From Bacillota bacterium (GTDB lineage: Bacteria; Bacillota; Clostridia; Oscillospirales; Ruminococcaceae): a stretch of DNA of 13,458 nucleotides. A program made the translations under genes and the position numbers. A model generated the notes under the pieces. The model saw only the letters and a program-made list of their open reading frames with translations. It was not told the origin of the DNA and did no database searches. How positions within the stretch are numbered: the stretch's first letter is position 1; every line of letters begins with the position of its first letter. Below, piece by piece: positions 13,030-13,458 of this stretch. The stretch spans positions 1-13,458 of the forward strand of contig JAEZDF010000135.1 in NCBI GenBank assembly GCA_023429685.1, in the 5' to 3' direction.

Positions 13030-13301
13030 GCAGCAAACAAAGCCAGCTTCTGCCGCCATGGTATCGCCTAAGTACCTACATAGTGCGGCCCTTCGATAGT
13101 CGGTTTTGGCAAAACAGCCACACACCATAACCCCCTGTACCATTAACTTTCATAAACCCCCACCCCACACACTCCTTTCATTTTACTTTCATAAATCAAA
13201 GTAACCCCAAAAAAGAAACCGCTGCCCTTACCCCTTATCGCACTACGCCAAAGCCGTCTTACTAAATGATTTTCTCCTCCAAAAACTTTCACTTTCAAAC
13301 A
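13030..13301. other. Gene-free, C-rich stretch with short repeats
   Basis: No reading frame on either strand has both a ribosome binding site and believable composition. On the plus strand it is rich in C, A and T with few G after about 13140. ACTTTCATAAA occurs twice (13146-13156 and 13185-13195), and TTACTTT-N8-AAAGTAA (13183-13204) is a small inverted repeat followed by a run of C and A. It may be a decayed intergenic repeat element or a long 3' untranslated region of the thioredoxin transcript. Confidence 0.4.
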
Positions 13302-13345
13302 GCGACGCTCCGTGTCCCCCACACGGAGCGTCGCTTGTTTTATTT
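13302..13345 (+). terminator. Strong Rho-independent terminator
   Basis: Perfect 14-bp stem GCGACGCTCCGTGT (13302-13315) with ACACGGAGCGTCGC (13321-13334), loop CCCCC, then TTGTTTTATTTTT. It is the first good terminator after thioredoxin on the plus strand, about 270 bases past its stop. In the minus direction the tail is poor in T. Confidence 0.92.
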
Positions 13346-13360
13346 TTAAGAAAACTATAG

Positions 13361-13366
13361 TATAAT
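13361..13366 (+). promoter_or_regulatory. Probable -10 box for the gene at the right edge
   Basis: A perfect TATAAT just after the terminator; an overlapping TATAGT (13356-13361) lies 15 bases from TTGTTT (13335-13340). The -35 region would fall within the T-rich tail of the terminator. The transcript would start near 13372. Confidence 0.5.
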
Positions 13367-13374
13367 ACAGGGGA

Positions 13375-13399
13375 GGCACCGGGGCTTTACCCGGACGCC
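13375..13399 (+). promoter_or_regulatory. Leader hairpin ahead of the edge gene
   Basis: GGC (13375-13377) and CCGGG (13379-13383) pair with CCCGG (13390-13394) and GCC (13397-13399) around a GCTTTA loop and a small internal bulge. No T run follows, so it is not a terminator. It matches no riboswitch class I can recall. Confidence 0.4.
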
Positions 13400-13421
13400 A
13401 AACGGGAAAGGTGTGGTTGGG

Positions 13422-13458
13422 ATGGCACTGACCGATGTCGGTATCGCATTTATGCGCG
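13422..13458 (+). CDS. Start of an unidentified gene, cut by window edge
   Basis: Only 12 codons are visible: MALTDVGIAFMR. The ATG is preceded by GGAAAGG about ten bases upstream and by a promoter and leader hairpin, which together suggest a true start. It is too short to identify; no function is proposed. The competing ATG at 13435 has no ribosome binding site. Confidence 0.45.
   Translation, partial: MALTDVGIAFMR

Noticed and set aside
13102..13114. GTTTTGGCAAAAC near-palindrome as an operator
   Set aside because: It has no nearby promoter or start codon and a dyad of this size is not striking by itself.
13141..13260. G-quadruplex on the minus strand from several G runs
   Set aside because: Four runs of suitable length do not occur close enough together to make a convincing motif.
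13143..13379. Minus-strand frame of 78 codons at the right end
   Set aside because: It runs through the perfect terminator stem and through the promoter of the next gene, has no ribosome binding site, and its sequence comes from repeat-like intergenic DNA.

Overview
The window looks like chromosomal DNA of an anaerobic, probably spore-forming member of the Bacillota (class Clostridia, perhaps an Oscillospiraceae-like lineage). The evidence is strong AGGAGG-type ribosome binding sites, an hcp/ferredoxin/Crp-Fnr cluster of clostridial style, a CcmA-type ABC exporter with two ABC-2 permeases, and one promoter that matches the forespore sigma-G consensus. No phage, transposase, CRISPR array, tRNA or rRNA was recognised.

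Layout. (1) 1-3056, plus strand: the 3' part of an ABC exporter ATPase and two ABC-2 permeases, closed by a strong intrinsic terminator. (2) 3057-3797, plus strand: a promoter and a single zinc-ribbon/two-TM membrane protein, ending at a bidirectional hairpin. (3) 4460-3802, minus strand: an operon of three small genes (79-aa HMA-like protein without metal-binding cysteines, 44-aa basic protein, 50-aa basic protein) behind a sigma-G-like promoter. (4) 10087-4466, minus strand: a Crp/Fnr regulator, a MATE exporter, an 850-aa PEP/pyruvate-binding (PPDK N-domain) protein and an MBL-fold hydrolase. Gaps are 37-54 bases and a hairpin follows the last gene, so this may be one transcription unit. (5) 10137-12578, plus strand: a perfect 16-bp palindrome in the divergent intergenic region, then an Fe-S protein and hcp (hybrid cluster protein). 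(6) 12625-13029, plus strand: a thioredoxin gene with its own extended -10 promoter, framed by a long inverted repeat. (7) 13030-13458: a gene-free stretch with a strong terminator, then a new promoter, a hairpin leader and the first codons of an unidentified gene cut by the window edge.

How the genes fit together. The Crp/Fnr protein is probably the local regulator of the divergent Fe-S protein/hcp operon, which handles nitric oxide or hydroxylamine stress; the palindrome is its likely operator. Thioredoxin next door fits a redox-stress theme. The most interesting part is the three-gene small-protein operon. Its promoter fits sigma-G and two products resemble minor spore proteins in size and composition, so it may be an undescribed forespore operon. 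Two of its genes are short enough to be missed by routine gene calling.
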